Positions 27,343-39,558 are shown, counted from the first letter of the stretch. The stretch is DNA of 64,000 nucleotides from Taxillus chinensis (GCA_023512835.1 CM042085.1:6362062-6426061), one strand, 5' to 3'. The notes: generated from the sequence alone by a model not told the origin. Program-made: numbers and translations.

Positions 27343-28853
27343 TCACAAAGCCCAAGAGAAATATGATGCAATACTCATGACATGATAGCTCAAAACCACA
27401 AGAGCTAACATCTTGGCCGGACCGCTATGCCAAGGGGCGGAACCATTATGGTAAGCGATTATCACTATGCCTCCACCGCTTCTTTTGCCTCTGCTGCTAC
27501 CACCACGTTTGCCCACGCTCCTTAAAGAACCACGACCTGCTGCTAAAGAAACCTGACTAATAGATGGGTCCGTCGCAGCGCTTGGTCCCCCTCCAATTTC
27601 GCGCCATTTATGGTTCAACATTCCTCCTGCTTTAACATTGTTTCCGTCCTTTTTATCTGTTATATAGCACGTCAATAATTACAATTAACGCTTTCATGCA
27701 CCCATATATATAGTGCTTTTGTGTTTTTTTTTCAAATAATTTTTTATTTAAAAAACAAGAATTACATATTTTGCAAATCAGTAGCAAATATGGTAACACA
27801 AGAACCTCTCTTAATAACTGTTGAAAGAAAATAATAAAAAAATCATTGAAAAACAAATAAGCAAGTATGGTAGCTGTTTTATTTTTTTTTTTTTAAATAT
27901 AATAGCTGTTTTAGAGTTTAAAAAACATAAAATTAGATATAATTAAATATTATTTTATTTTTTTTACTTTTTTTACGCAAAAACATTTATCACAATTTAA
28001 AAAAATAAAAAACATCCCATCAAAATATACCCAAAGTTTGAACATTTTTTTTTTTTTTTTAACGTAAAACCGACAAAAATGGCTTGTGATGATTCTCATG
28101 TGGACCAAATTCTACGCGAGTAATAAGCAATGAGTTTAACTGTATCAAAACGGTAAGGGGGATTCACATGACAGATAGGTGGACAACTATTAAGTATGTG
28201 TTTGATTAATTATTTATATTTACTTGCATTTAATGGAATTAAGTAAGCGTATAGTTTTCTTTTTGTTTGATTATAATACTATTCAAATCATGACACATGA
28301 TAAAAAGATTTTGTGGGTGGGCAACGGCAGAGTCAGAGATGAGTCGAGGGCCATAAAAGAGAGATGAAGGTCGTGTGAAGGCTGGGCAAAACTTAGGGCT
28401 AGGCTGTGTGTTACAAATATATGTTGATTAATTAGTTACAATATTAAAAAGAAAAATATATGTTCATATATATAGACAAAAGCTTTACTAGCTCTGGCAA
28501 GTGGCAACCCGAATATGTTGTTGGACTATCAAATCAAAACTTGCCTGGTTTTACTTTTAATTAAGTTCTCTATTCACTAGTTAGTCTCAACTCAAATATT
28601 CAATTAGTATTATAATCAAACAATCAAATCTTTACCAATATTAAACACTCCAAAAAAAAAAGCCAGTAGATGTGCAGGGAGTTAAAAAGAAAAAACAAAT
28701 AAACAAAGCACGAATTAATGCACGATCGAGTGTAAGAGCGGTACCTGAAATAGAATGACGCTGTATCTGAATCGGGGACTGAATCGGCGATGCGTGAGAA
28801 GGAAGAACAAGAAGAAGACAGAGGGAGAACCGCAATAAGTTTTTGATTTCCAT
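27343..28853 (-). CDS. Small secreted or membrane-anchored protein of unknown function, two exons
   Basis: Exon 1 (28745-28853) encodes MEIKNLLRFSLCLLLVLPSH, a clear signal peptide. A GT-AG intron of 1,088 bp (27657-28744) joins it in frame to exon 2 (27343-27656), giving 140 residues. The middle is basic and Gly/Ser-rich (GRGSLRSVGKRGGSSRGKRS). The last 22 residues (from MLALVV to SYFSWAL) are hydrophobic, so it may be a GPI-anchored or single-pass surface protein, or a precursor of a small secreted peptide. I do not recognise the family. The gene rests on in-frame splicing of a signal-peptide exon to a long terminal frame. A TA/CA microsatellite lies in the probable 5' UTR at 28909-28941. 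Confidence 0.55.
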
Positions 28854-28907
28854 GACTTTGAATCTGAGCTTTCTTAGAACCATAATTAACACTCTGTCTC
28901 TCTCTCG

Positions 28908-28908
<1 letters not shown>

Positions 28909-28941
<33 letters not shown>
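28909..28941. repeat. TA/CA dinucleotide microsatellite
   Basis: About nine TA units followed by about eight CA units, roughly 55 bases upstream of the predicted start codon of the small secreted-protein gene on the minus strand. Confidence 0.9.
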
Positions 28942-29234
28942 CTCTTCATCTCTTTCGATCAATAATTATGGGGATATATATTTTTAGGAAGTCATTAATT
29001 TATAGAATGGAAACTAAGACTAATTATTATCGAATCATAATTCGTTGAAAAAAAAATGGAAACCGAATATTATACATCATCAACATAAATAAATAAATAA
29101 AAGGAATAATATTATATTCAATTTATCTTCATTGAATTAATATTATTTAAAAAAAATATTTCTATGCGAATTATTTAGTTTTTCAAGAAAAAAAAACAAG
29201 AAATCTTATATCATACAACCTGGTTAAATAAAAC

Positions 29235-30092
29235 GAGCACAGATCCTTTTACGGTGAAAAATATTACGGTCCTTTTACGGTTAAATAAAACGTCAACGTT
29301 TTTACACAAAAATAATGAGAAAAAAAAACCCACCAATCTACCACACGCTCTCCCTCCCTCGATACCCCTGACGCACTCCCTCCCCAAGTTCGACGGATAT
29401 CGCCAGCCCAGATCCCATGCCGTCTCCGCCCGTTGAAGGGAGGATCTTCTACCCCTTCTCTCTCACAGCGCACTCCCATCCCGTTGGCACCCTCCAAAGC
29501 CATCTCCCTCTTCCCCTCCTTCCCTCGCCCAACCTCGGCTCAGTCCAACCGGGTCGCTTCCTCCCTTATCGCAGTTCCCTCGGGCTTGGTGATGGACGAA
29601 AAACCAGTCCATCCGACATACATGCTACATATGTGACACATGTTATCCGACATTTCGACCTTCGATTCGTGTGTCATTCGCGGAGGAGAACCCTAGTCCG
29701 TTTCAATTTTTCGCTTTCCCTCTTGGATGATAGTATGACACAAATTATGCGCTTTTATGTCAACGATTTGGTCTTTTGTTTTTCTTTTTCTTCGATTTTT
29801 ATTCTTAAAAAAAACAAACAGAATTCCCTAATTTTGTGTTGTTTTCGTTGTCTGTTTAGTTTGGTTGTTTGTTCATCTTTGTTGGGTTTATGTATCATAA
29901 TCTGTGATTGATTTCCTTAAATTAGTATTGTATGTGGTTTCATTTGGTGTTTTGTTTTTCCTGGGATTTTGCTCCGCCAATCGTATCTGAGATGTTTCAC
30001 CCGAATTTATTTTGAATCTGCATCAGTATATTTGGCGATTGGCACCCATTTTCGCAGCAGCATCAGAGCAGTTCTCTGGTATGGCATCTATC
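29235..30092 (+). mobile_element. Second copy of the Pack-MULE-like family, left part, split by the Ogre element
   Basis: Starts GAGCACAGATCC followed by CTTTTACGG, the equivalent of the left end of the 14.07-kb element, then the same AACGTCAACGTTTT and CTACC(C)ACACG motifs. At 29440-29620 it repeats the captured exon-like sequence (SLFPSFPRPTSAQSNRV, then VMDE). It then continues with sequence not in the short copy until the Ogre insertion at 30093. The remaining part should follow at 48949. I could not fix the right end; a weakly similar terminus, CGAAGGATC, occurs near 50015. Confidence 0.6.
30088..30092. repeat. Target site duplication (CTATC) of the Ogre element, left copy
   Basis: CTATC directly precedes the TGTTGCACC start of the 5' LTR and recurs at 48949-48953 directly after the 3' LTR. 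Five bases is the normal size for Ty3 elements. Confidence 0.92.
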
Positions 30093-30360
30093 TGTTGCAC
30101 CCCATTTTGACCAGGTTAGATCGCAATCGTACTTGGCGAAGGACCACTAAGTGACAGAGGATGACATTCGGAGAATAACGCACTTGACCACGCTTGATTC
30201 CGAGGAGAAATGAAATGATTATGATAAAAACATCAAGTTGAATTGGACAACCAGTGGGCAGCCCGCTATTTTATTAATAACTTCCCCGATACTTGTCGTA
30301 ATCCAACAAAGTCAATTGAATTGATTAGATAACACCTTTATCTATCATTTCCAATTGGTT

Positions 30361-30744
30361 TGAGAATATTCCGGGTTGTATTCAATTAGTTATGATTTTT
30401 CAAAGTTGGCAACCAAACCTTGTGCAAATTTGGGGGAGACAGCTAGTGCGCAGCGCACTATTCTGCCAATAACTTTCTCAATACTCATTGGATCTGAACA
30501 AAGTCAATTGCATTAGTTAGATAACATCTTTATCTATCATCTCCAATTGGTTTGAGAATATTCCGGGTTGTATTCAATTAGTTATGATTTTTCAAAGTTG
30601 GCAACCAAACCTTGTGCAAATTTGGGGGAGACAGCTAGTGCGCAGCGCACTATTTTGCCAATAACTTTCTCAATACTCATTGGATATGAACAAAGTCAAT
30701 TGCATTAGTTAGATAACATCTTTATCTATCATCTCCAATTGGTT
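30361..30744 (+). repeat. 192-bp tandem duplication inside the 5' LTR
   Basis: Two near-identical 192-bp units start TGAGAATATTCCGGG at 30361 and 30553. A more diverged unit seems to precede them from about 30240. The 3' LTR has the same pair, starting at 45618 and 45810, so the duplication existed before insertion. Confidence 0.9.
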
Positions 30745-31062
30745 TGAAGGTAATCCGAGTTCTATGCAATTAACTATGAATTTTTGAATCAGACGGGCAG
30801 AATGCTCACTTTATCATGTACCTCTGTGCGGTATTTCCCACTTTTCTCTTAAATGGATGATCCGTTTGGAGTGATTCCAATTTCAAGAGATAGATAACAG
30901 AATTTAGAGCAAAACAAGACCAATTTGGCCCTAATCCGAGCTCTGTGGAGAATGTTATGAATTTTTGAAGTTGCCCCAAAAATCTGCCAATTTTTCACGA
31001 ATTTTGGTTCTTCATATGCATGTTTGTCCCACATTGCCGGTTTTGCTTCTACTTCGCCCAGG

Positions 31063-31070
31063 TATATATA
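31063..31070 (+). promoter_or_regulatory. First TATA-like box in the Ogre 5' LTR
   Basis: TATATATA followed by CAAAGGCAC, about 100 bp before the CCGG tandem array. The 3' LTR has a slightly altered form near 46319. Confidence 0.45.
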
Positions 31071-31171
31071 CAAAGGCACTCTCCTTACACAGCAAGTGAT
31101 AACAAGAGAGGCCTAAGGAAGCCCAAGTAGAGGCGCCACGTGGCGACCGAGCCCACACACGGAAATTTTTG

Positions 31172-31975
31172 GGGAAACCCAAATCCGGTGGTCAAACTTG
31201 GTCAAATCCGGACTAAACCCAAATCCGGAGGTCAAACTTGGTCAAATCCGGACTAAACCCAAATCCGGCGGTCAAACTTGGTCAAATCCGGACTAAGCCC
31301 AAATCCGGCAATGTTGCAAATCGGCTAAGCCCAAATCCGGGTCAAACTTGGTCAATCGATGCGAGTAAGGACTTACAGATCCGGACTAAGCCCAGATCCG
31401 GTGGTCAAACTTGGTCAATCGATGCGGAGTAAGGACTTACAAATCCGGACTAAGCCCAAATCCGGTGGTCAAACTTGGTCAACTGATGCGGAGTAAGGAC
31501 TTACAGATCCGGACTAAGCCCAAATCCGGTGGTCAAACTTGGTCAACTGATGCGGAGTAAGGACTTACAGATCCGGACTAAGCCCAGATCCGGTGGTCAA
31601 ACTTGGTCAACTGATGCGGAATAAGGACTTACTGATGCGGACTAAGGCCACTGATCCGGAATAAGCGCAGATCCGGAGGTCAAACTTGGTCAACTGATGC
31701 GGAGTAAGGACTTACTGATCCGGACTAAGCCCAGATCCGGTGGTCAAACTTGGTCAACTGATGCGGAATAAGGACTTACTGATGTGGACTAAGGCCACTG
31801 ATCCGGAATAAGCGCAGATCCGGAGGTCAAACTTGGTCAAATCCGAGCTAAACCTATTGATGCGGAATAAGCTCATTAGTGCGGAATAAGGACTTGTTAA
31901 TACGGAATGAGGACCTATAGATGCGGAATAAGGCCACTGATCCGGAATAAGCCTAGATCCGGAGGTCAAACCTGG
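31172..31975 (+). repeat. CCGG-rich tandem array inside the 5' LTR
   Basis: Repeats built from GGTGGTCAAACTTGGTCAA, GATGCGGAGTAAGGACTTA and CAGATCCGGACTAAGCCCA. Typical spacing is 64-65 bp (for example 31401, 31465, 31530), with shorter units at the left end. The matching array in the 3' LTR (about 46431-47280) differs in unit number and in many single bases. Confidence 0.9.
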
Positions 31976-32517
31976 TCAATAATTTTGAAAAACTCCAAAA
32001 TAGCTCCTCTACAGTGTCCGGGAGTGACTCCAAAGCATCGGGACTCGAAAATTCTTTTTAAGTGCATTAAATGCCACAGTGTCTCGGAACCCTCTTTTTA
32101 AGCGTGGGAATTGAGGAGTCTCCAAATATTACATTCAAATGTCTCGGAACTCCATTTTTGAGCATAGGGACCAAGACCTCCGTAATTAAATGTCATTTTC
32201 CTCGGGACATCACGGTTGACCCTGGGGATTGCATGACCATTAATTCCCAACGGCTCTAATACATCCGGAAATGCATTCCGCCCTTACCCACCAAAGCGTC
32301 CAGGTACAACAGAGGATTAAATAATCTCAAACGATTTATTTATTTTCAGGCACCGGACTCCTTTTTCAAAGCACGGAACCGTGAATTATTGTAAATCGTT
32401 GGGAACCGAGAATTCCATTTCCGAAGTCATTAATTCATTGGAACGATGTAGTTGACTCATGGGGACCGTAAGGCATCCAATAAATGCCGAGGCACGGGCT
32501 GTCTCCCCTGGGATTCC

Positions 32518-32525
32518 TATAAATA
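32518..32525 (+). promoter_or_regulatory. Second TATA box in the Ogre 5' LTR
   Basis: TATAAATA in the context CCTATAAATAGATCG, a near-ideal plant TATA box about 1.1 kb before the LTR end. It is conserved at 47827-47834 in the 3' LTR. It is the better of the two TATA candidates for the transcription start. Confidence 0.55.
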
Positions 32526-33642
32526 GATCGCCCCAAGAGGCAAAGAGGGGCATCAATTATCAAGTATCGAGAGGAGGTTATTCTGAGAGAGAGCTTTCGA
32601 CTAAATTTCCAAGAGATAAAAACCGGAGGGAGAGAGAGAGTATCCTGGGAATCATAAAGAGAGATATACTCATTTTCTAAGGGAAAAACCACCCAGAATC
32701 ACCGTTCGTCTTCACGGGGAGGAGCCGACATTGGAAAAATTCTTTTTCTAACCTTTGTGCTTTCAGGAAACTCTTTGAAGGCATTACTCGAAGGAAAAAG
32801 GGGCTCCCACCGCATCATTTTCTTTCCTCCAGGTTCTCTACTTTTATTTTATTTTATCTTATTTTTTTTTCTCACACTGTTTTCAAACATAAAACCCAAA
32901 AACTGCTCTTTTTCCTTTTTTTCCTCATCTCTCTAAAGTAGAAAAACGAAAATATAAAAAAATAATAAAATGTAAAAAAACAAAACTCAAATCTCTTCAG
33001 AAAAATTTAAACAAGGCCTGGGCGGTCATGAGGGTTGAGCCCTAGATGCTCACATCCTAGTCTACTTGGACCAATATCAATTGTGGCGATATTTTCTTAT
33101 TTGAATTCAAATTGCTTTTGTTTTCTTTTCTAAAAAAGGAAAATTACTTTTGTTTTCTTATAAAAATGCAATCATGTCACATGGGCCTAGATCCCACATT
33201 CTTTTTCTAAAATTAGAATGTCCCTTTTTATTTACTTTATTAAAATCTTTTTCTTTGTTGTTTTAAGGCCTAGATCCTAAAATCTTTCTTTTTCTTAAAA
33301 TTAAAAATACAAAAACTCTTTTCTAGAATAAATAATAGAGCAAGCAAACACCCATAGATCAAGACTAGGTACCAATTGTGGGCGTTGTGGGGGTGCAAGA
33401 ATTTTTCTTCCTTCCCCACACGTAACCGACTCCCGAACCTAATTCTCTGGAACCGTAGACCTTTCTTTTTCTAGGTGCCCAATCACACCTTTAATTTGTT
33501 TGGTGGCGACTCGTGTTTTTCTTTTCTTTAATGGTTTGTGCGAGCCTTGTGCAAGGATGACTCTAGGATCAATGGAATGAACTAGCATGGAGTCCTTTCA
33601 CAAAAGCCGATCTGAGCCCGGTCAAAAACGGGTGATGACAAC

Positions 33643-33660
33643 TGGCGACTCACTTGGGAC
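33643..33660 (+). promoter_or_regulatory. Primer-binding site of the Ogre-type element
   Basis: TGGCGACTCACTTGGGAC begins two bases after the 5' LTR. A TGGCGACTC-type site fits the tRNA-Arg priming reported for Ogre elements; I could not check the exact tRNA match. Confidence 0.7.
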
Positions 33661-34249
33661 TGGTGTGAGAGTCTAGCCATGGTCTCAATTTTTGGAATTT
33701 TTGCTTGCTTGTTTCTTTTCTGTTTATTTTCTTTTATTCTATAATTGTTTTAACTATGCATACATGCTTCTCTCTCTTTCTCTAACCCTATACCCGGGTT
33801 TTCTCTAACACAACAGGATTAGAAGAGGCTAGTAAAGGTTTGCCCACGTGGACTTGGTTGTGCTTGTCTACGTGGAATACCCGAAATGTCTCACTCAGGG
33901 AAAGGGTCCTTTCTTGTTAATGCCCCAAGAGGTACAAGAAGGACCCCCTCCGTTAATGCCCTTTGGGGTACGGGGGCTCCCTCTTAGTTCTTGTTAATGC
34001 CCTCGTGGTACAAGGCTAAGTAGGGAATGCTTGGGAACCAATGAATAAGATAGGCAGATTTAGAAGCCCATCAAGGGCATGACCTTCATGTGTTTGAGCC
34101 TTGTTATGACATTTGTGTACTTGCCTTGCTTGAACTTCGTATATATTGTCCATGTACTAACCCCTTGTATATATTATCAATTATTGTCTACTAACCCTTC
34201 ATTCTCATTCATTGCATATCATAGCATTGCACACATTCATTTAGGAAAC

Positions 34250-35779
34250 ATGGCAAGCTTTGATCGTCTTCTAACCGACAAGGTGGACAAAGAAAACATT
34301 CAAGAGGTCGCTCTCGCATCAAGGATAATCCAAAGGGACTTGGGAAATTTTTCTCAAGAGGAGCCACGAAGGTCCGAGACATACACATTAAGCTCCCAAA
34401 GAATCATGCTCCTGAACTCACATCTATATGGAGGAGGTGGTCTTCAAGGAGTCAAGCCGTATACATCAAGCACTTTGGGGATATGTTACATCTAACTCAA
34501 CTACCAATAGATGAGAACATGATCATTGCAGCAGAACTTCGGGGGATCCAAGGCGAAGGTGCTTCGTTTTAATGGCGTGGATTTGGTCCCAACTATTGAA
34601 GAATACAAAAGGCTTCTTGATCAAGAAGTTGATCAAAAGAAGGCAATCTTCAACTATGATCCTCGAAAATCATGTCGGCGTACTTTGGCTTGTCTCCTAG
34701 ATATACAAGCTAAAGAAGTTCCTCCAATCATTCAAAATGATGGGAAGCATGAAGTTGTTCCATGGGAGTTCTTCAAGAGGATGATGCAACATTCAACTCA
34801 AGAGGAGACCCATATACTTTTCACTGTTGTCGTCTATAGTCTGCTCATTTTCCCTCGAAATCCAAACTTCATTGACGGGGAAGTCCTGGAACTTGTCCTG
34901 CAATTGATAAAGGGAAATGATCCTGCTCTCGCCATCTTAGCTGAAACCATTAGGTCCTTATCCTACATCCGAGTAAGAGGCCGAGGACAATTCGAAGGTT
35001 GTCTTCCTCTCCTATGCACATGGTTGAAGAGTCACTTCCCATGCATCTTTCCACGCTTCAAGGAAGTGTATGCGCTACCTGCTACAACCTTGATAGATAT
35101 TCTAAACAATGGGTGGCGGCTACCCAATGACAAGGAAAGTTGGATGCACAAGTTCCATACACTAGGAGATGAGGATATCATTTGGAGGGCCCCCTGGATG
35201 CATAGATCAAGCATGCTATATAGCCGCGGCAGCTATAATTGGGTCCCACTAATTGGCCCTTGGGGAAGCACCGCATACGCACCATTACAGGTGGGAAGAC
35301 AACTTGAGGGGCGTCAAATCGTCCCAGGTCTTACATGGAATGGAATCCTGTGATAGAGAATATGGAGCTCCTGGGGCAAAGCGGGCAATCTTTGAGATGC
35401 ACGAGCTTGGGCCACCCCTCGACGAATCAAGGCCAACCTACATGCTACTCCTGTCTTATCGAATACAAGGCATGGAAAGAGAAGTTATTCCCTCTCCCCA
35501 ACACAAGCGAGGACACTGCAGCCGAAGAGGTGGCCTCTAATGAAGAACCTGTGGTTGTCCTAGATACAACTACATCCTTGTTACAAGAGAACGCCGTTTT
35601 ACGGAAACAAACGTGCAAGAACAGGGGGAAGCTATACGAGAAGATGGTGGAGCAGCTTGAAGCGACTAAGATGCAGAAGAGTCATGCAAGGAAGCGGTCA
35701 TTGGCAAGGGGGATGGTCATCAACAGGCTTGAACAGGAGAATGAAAGACTAAGGAACCTCCGAAGAAGACGATGCTAGG
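34250..35779 (+). pseudogene. Ogre/Tat ORF1 (extra ORF upstream of gag), frameshifted
   Basis: Starts MASFDRLLTDKVDKENIQEV at 34250. Frame changes occur near 34.42 and 34.56 kb; then 34526-35353 carries the conserved core (VLRFNGVDLVPTIEEYKRLL, RRTLACLLDI, LLIFPRNPNFID, LAILAETIRSL, GCLPLLCTWL, NNGWRLPNDKESW). This resembles the plant DUF7745-type domain found in Tat/Ogre ORF1. Another frame change near 35.34 kb leads into a C-terminal coiled-coil-like segment in 35335-35778 (LLQENAVLRKQ, INRLEQENERLRNLRRR). The function of ORF1 is unknown. It ends at TAG 35776-35778. Confidence 0.8.
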
Positions 35780-36055
35780 AGATAATCAAAGCTTGTCCTA
35801 GAACATGTAGTTTTAAGGATTTCATGTCATTTTTCTTGTTTTAAATTCAGTTTGACTGTTTGTACCCTTTGAAGTTAAGTTTGGTTTCCAACTTAATAAA
35901 GTTTGTGTCTTTGCATCTCATGCATATCATGCACTCATACTTAAAAAGTGAGAACCAAAATAAACTTTCCGGATTCTCCAGGTTTGCTAGAGGATTTTCG
36001 GCGAATTGGGCACTCATACAACTTAAGGTCTTCCAGCCACCAGCATCTCCTCCAA
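35780..36055 (+). other. Spacer between ORF1 and gag
   Basis: About 280 bp of AT-rich sequence ending near an ATGGCG at 36056. No domain seen. Confidence 0.5.
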
Positions 36056-39000
36056 TGGCGTAACATACCGAGGATAGACTTCATGGTCTTGAGCAGGCTC
36101 AAGAAGAGATCGGGGGAAGCATGCTCCAAGTGCAGGCCCAGTTGAAGACTATGATGGACATGCTAGCCAAGCCGACTTCGGAGAGAGAAGCTAGCCCAAC
36201 CGCAGGGGCCATTAATCAGGAGCAAGAGCAAGCTCCACATGCTTCACGAGCCTATGCTCCAGGAAACATGGTTCCTGGGGCATCACATCAAGTCCCACCT
36301 ACACCACCTGCTATGGGGGCGGCAACCCCAAATATCATGGAGGCCGTGGAATCCCTCACTCAACCATCCGATTGGAAATCCATCGAGGCCCGACTAAAAG
36401 CCGTGGAGGGGGTGAAAACATATGGGGGGACCGATCCTCATGATTTATGCTTGGTGCCAGGCATAGTACTTCCTTCCAAGTTCAAGATGCCTGATTTTGA
36501 AAAGTTCAATGGTACTCAGTGTCCTAGAACACATGTGACCATGTACTGCCGCAAGATGGCAGCCCATGCAGATAATGGAAAACTCTTAATGCATTGCTTC
36601 CAGGAGAGCCTAACCGGCGGTCCACTACGATGGTACATCCAACTTGAAGGTAGCCGTATCAGAACATGGAGTGAGCTCGCCACGGCATTCTTAGCTCAAT
36701 ACAAGCATGTCACCGAACTGGGCGTTAGATCGGTTGGCCCTACGATTATTTGAAAAAGGAAGTAATGAAAGCTTCAAAGTTTATGCCCGACGATGGAGAG
36801 AGGCGAGAATGGATGTTCAGCCTCCACTCACCGAAAGAGAACTCACTACCCTCTTCATCAACACCATGAAGGGGGTTTACTACAAAAAACTAATTGGGAA
36901 TGTTTCAAGTAGCTTCGCAGATCTGGTCGCCTCAGGAGAACGAATCGAAGGTGGCATAAGGGAAGGAAAACTCGGGGGAAGCAAGTATGAAGCTTCTAGA
37001 AAGCCCTCTTCCTCCAATCGAAAGAAAGAAGGAGAATCCCAGGCAGTATGGCAACCCAAGGCTGACTATAACAGCGCTGGGTCACAACAACCCCAACAAT
37101 CAACTACACCTGGGTGTTATGGAGGAACTTCGACAAGGTCCTACATTGCTCAAGCCCCGAACCCACAATATCAGCCTCAGGGCGGGAACTTTTACTCAAC
37201 TAACCAATCACGGTCGAGCAATCAAAAGCAGCCATGGCGAAGCAAAAAACAGGAAAGGAGAAATTCGATCCAATTCCTATCACATACACGGAGGCGTACA
37301 CCGGACTATTGGCAGCAGGACTTGTCAGTCCGGTGCCCCCTAAAAAAGTTAAGCCCTCCATATCCTGATTGGTACAAAGTCGATACCAGTTGCGCATACC
37401 ATGGAGGTGGAATTGGACATGACACGAAGGTTGTTTTGCCCTAAAAAGGAAGATACAACATTTAAGAGATGCTGGATGGTTGGACTTCTCTAAAATGACT
37501 GGCACTCCCAATGTGGGTACCAACCCTCTTCCTGGAACACTCAGGCAATGTTGCCCATGTAATAGCCGAATATGGAAATTCTCCTAGACAGGATTCCACA
37601 ATCAAGACGGACAAGTATCAATTATTCATGACCCTACACAAGAATGGATTCATAGTGACCAAGGATGTGACCGATGCTAATAGGGGCAACAACCGGAGGA
37701 AGCGATGCCTCTATCACAAGACAACTTATGGACACGACTTAGAGGAATGTGAAGAATTTCAAGAAGCGGTCCAAGAATTGCTAAACTCTAAGAGACTAGA
37801 AATTTCAAAGTCGGAGGTATATCGTGAGGTCCGTATGACCTCCACCGATAGGTCGAGGTGGCACCCAAGCCTGGGGCACCGAAACCCCTAATTATCCAGG
37901 ACACACGGAGAAGCCGAAGGCCGACTCATTGATGCAAAAGGTCAAAACCCTTACTATTCAGGAGCCGTCGCCTTTCCCATACAAAGATGATAAAGCGGTC
38001 CCTTGGAACTATCACTGCAAGTCTGTCATTGCAGGGTTCCTATAAGAGAAGAAGACAAGAAGTGGTCGTTCATACACACCGCAAGAAATCAACAAAGCCG
38101 ATAAAGGCAAAGCCGTAGAGCAAGATATCATTCCAAAACCGATATCGCCTAACAAAAATACCTCTATCTCAGAGAAGGAGGTAACCGAGTTTCGAAGTTG
38201 ATTAAACAGAGTGAATACAACATCATTGATCAATTGAGTCGGCACCGGGCTCGCATCTCATTGTTATCTTTGCTTATGGATTCTACTCCACACCGGGAAA
38301 CCCTTATGAAGGTCTTGAGCAAAGCTTACGTTCCTCCATCCATTTCTGGAGAACTTAGATGGGATTGCAAATAATATCGTGGCGAGTAACTTTCCTGCCT
38401 TGGTGAAGAAGAGCTCCCTCAAGAAGGTGTTGGGCACATCAAGGCTTTGCATATTTCGTTAAATGCAAGGATCATATTATCTCACGTGTGCCGATTGATA
38501 ATGGATCCTCTCTGGAACATTATGCCAGCTCCCATTCTAAGGCAACTACCAATGGATCCGTCTTACATCCGCCCCACCAACATGATTGTCAGGGCTTTCG
38601 ATGGGGAAAAGCGAGAAGTAGTGGGAACCCTAGATATACCACTACAAATCGGTCCAAGCACTTTCACCGTGGAGTTCCAAGTCATGGATATCGCTCCTTA
38701 CTATAGTTGCTTCATGGGGAAGGCCATGGATTCATGCAGCAGGGCAATCCCCTCAACCCTTCATCAAAAGGTTAAATTCATTGTAGACGGAAAACTCATA
38801 TGCGTGTCCGGAGAAACGGAAATCCTTGTCACCAAACCTCTCTCTCGTCCCCTACATCGAAAGCAGTGAAGATATCCCAGAATGTTCCTTCCGCTCATTC
38901 GAGGTCGTCAATGCAACCTACCTTCCAAACCCTACAACCGATCAGGACGATGGGACACAATTACCAAAGGCATCGAAGATGGTAGCGTCGATCATGTTGA

Positions 39001-39400
39001 AGCCGGGCCACAAAGTAGGAAAAGGATTGGGCTTGCAAGGACAAGGGATCAAAGAACCTATTACCATTCGAAGCACAATTGGAAGATTTGGGCTAGGCTA
39101 CAAGCCCACCTGAAGCCGACAGGCAATTAGAGACCTCAAGAAGAAGGGATAGCCAGCCTGGGCTAAGCTGGAGAAAAGAGCTTTCCAAGAACAAGAAGAT
39201 GATTTTTCCACCGCTCGGAGCTACATTCAGGAGCGCGGGATTCATAAACCAGAGGGAAGAGACAGGGGCCGCTATAGGGGATGACAATGAAGAGGTGAAA
39301 CCGGTTCGGGTTTGCCAAGGAGACCCGAGACAACAACTGGACAACTGGAAAAGCTTGGACCTCCCTATCATGTAAACGGTTCAAGGAACCTGCTGGGACA
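36056..39400 (+). pseudogene. Ogre gag-protease region with two CYH-type knuckles and a G-patch
   Basis: Gag core: MLQVQAQLKTMMDMLAKPTS, then KFKMPDFEKFNGTQCPRTH and GPLRWYIQLE; the frame shifts near 36.72 kb and continues LALRLFEKGSNESFKVYA. Two zinc-knuckle-like motifs follow: CAYHGGGIGH near 37.41 kb (last Cys lost) and CLYHKTTYGHDLEEC near 37.71 kb. The protease shows IDNGSSL at 38491-38511 in one frame and the flap and C-terminal part (MIVRAFDGEKREVVGTLDIP) in another. A G-patch-like stretch (MLKPGHKVGKGLGLQGQGI) lies at about 38995-39050. Several frameshifts and stops make it non-functional. Gag would form the particle and protease would process it. Confidence 0.85.
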
Positions 39401-39558
39401 TTTTCAATGTTTTCTCTTTGTTGTTTTTTAATTTTGAGTTTGTTGGAAACTTATTTTTGAAAGTTTGAATAAAATGAAACTTTTTCAAAAACATCCTCTT
39501 GCATTTCATAGCATGTGCATTATCATATATGGTTAAGTAAGTCGACTTTTTCAAACAG
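39400..39558 (+). other. Probable Ogre intron 3' part, between protease and RT
   Basis: Ogre elements are known to splice out an intron between protease and RT. Here an AT-rich, stop-filled stretch ends with a pyrimidine-rich CTTTTTCAAACAG at 39546-39558, a good acceptor just upstream of the RT-leading frame. I could not identify the donor with confidence. Confidence 0.4.

Larger units (their letters stand above)
30093..33640 (+). repeat. 5' LTR of the Ogre-type element
   Basis: Starts TGTTGCACCCC and ends GGGTGATGACA (3,548 bp). It contains a 192-bp tandem duplication (30361-30744), a roughly 65-bp CCGG-containing tandem array (about 31172-31975) and two TATA-like boxes. The LTR should provide the promoter and polyadenylation signals for the element. 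Confidence 0.95.

Noticed and set aside
28624..28962. 112-residue frame overlapping the small secreted-protein exon
   Set aside because: It uses a different frame through the TA/CA microsatellite; the signal-peptide frame splices cleanly to exon 2.
31172..31975. CRISPR-like regularly spaced repeats
   Set aside because: Units are contiguous and variable without unique spacers, in a plant LTR.
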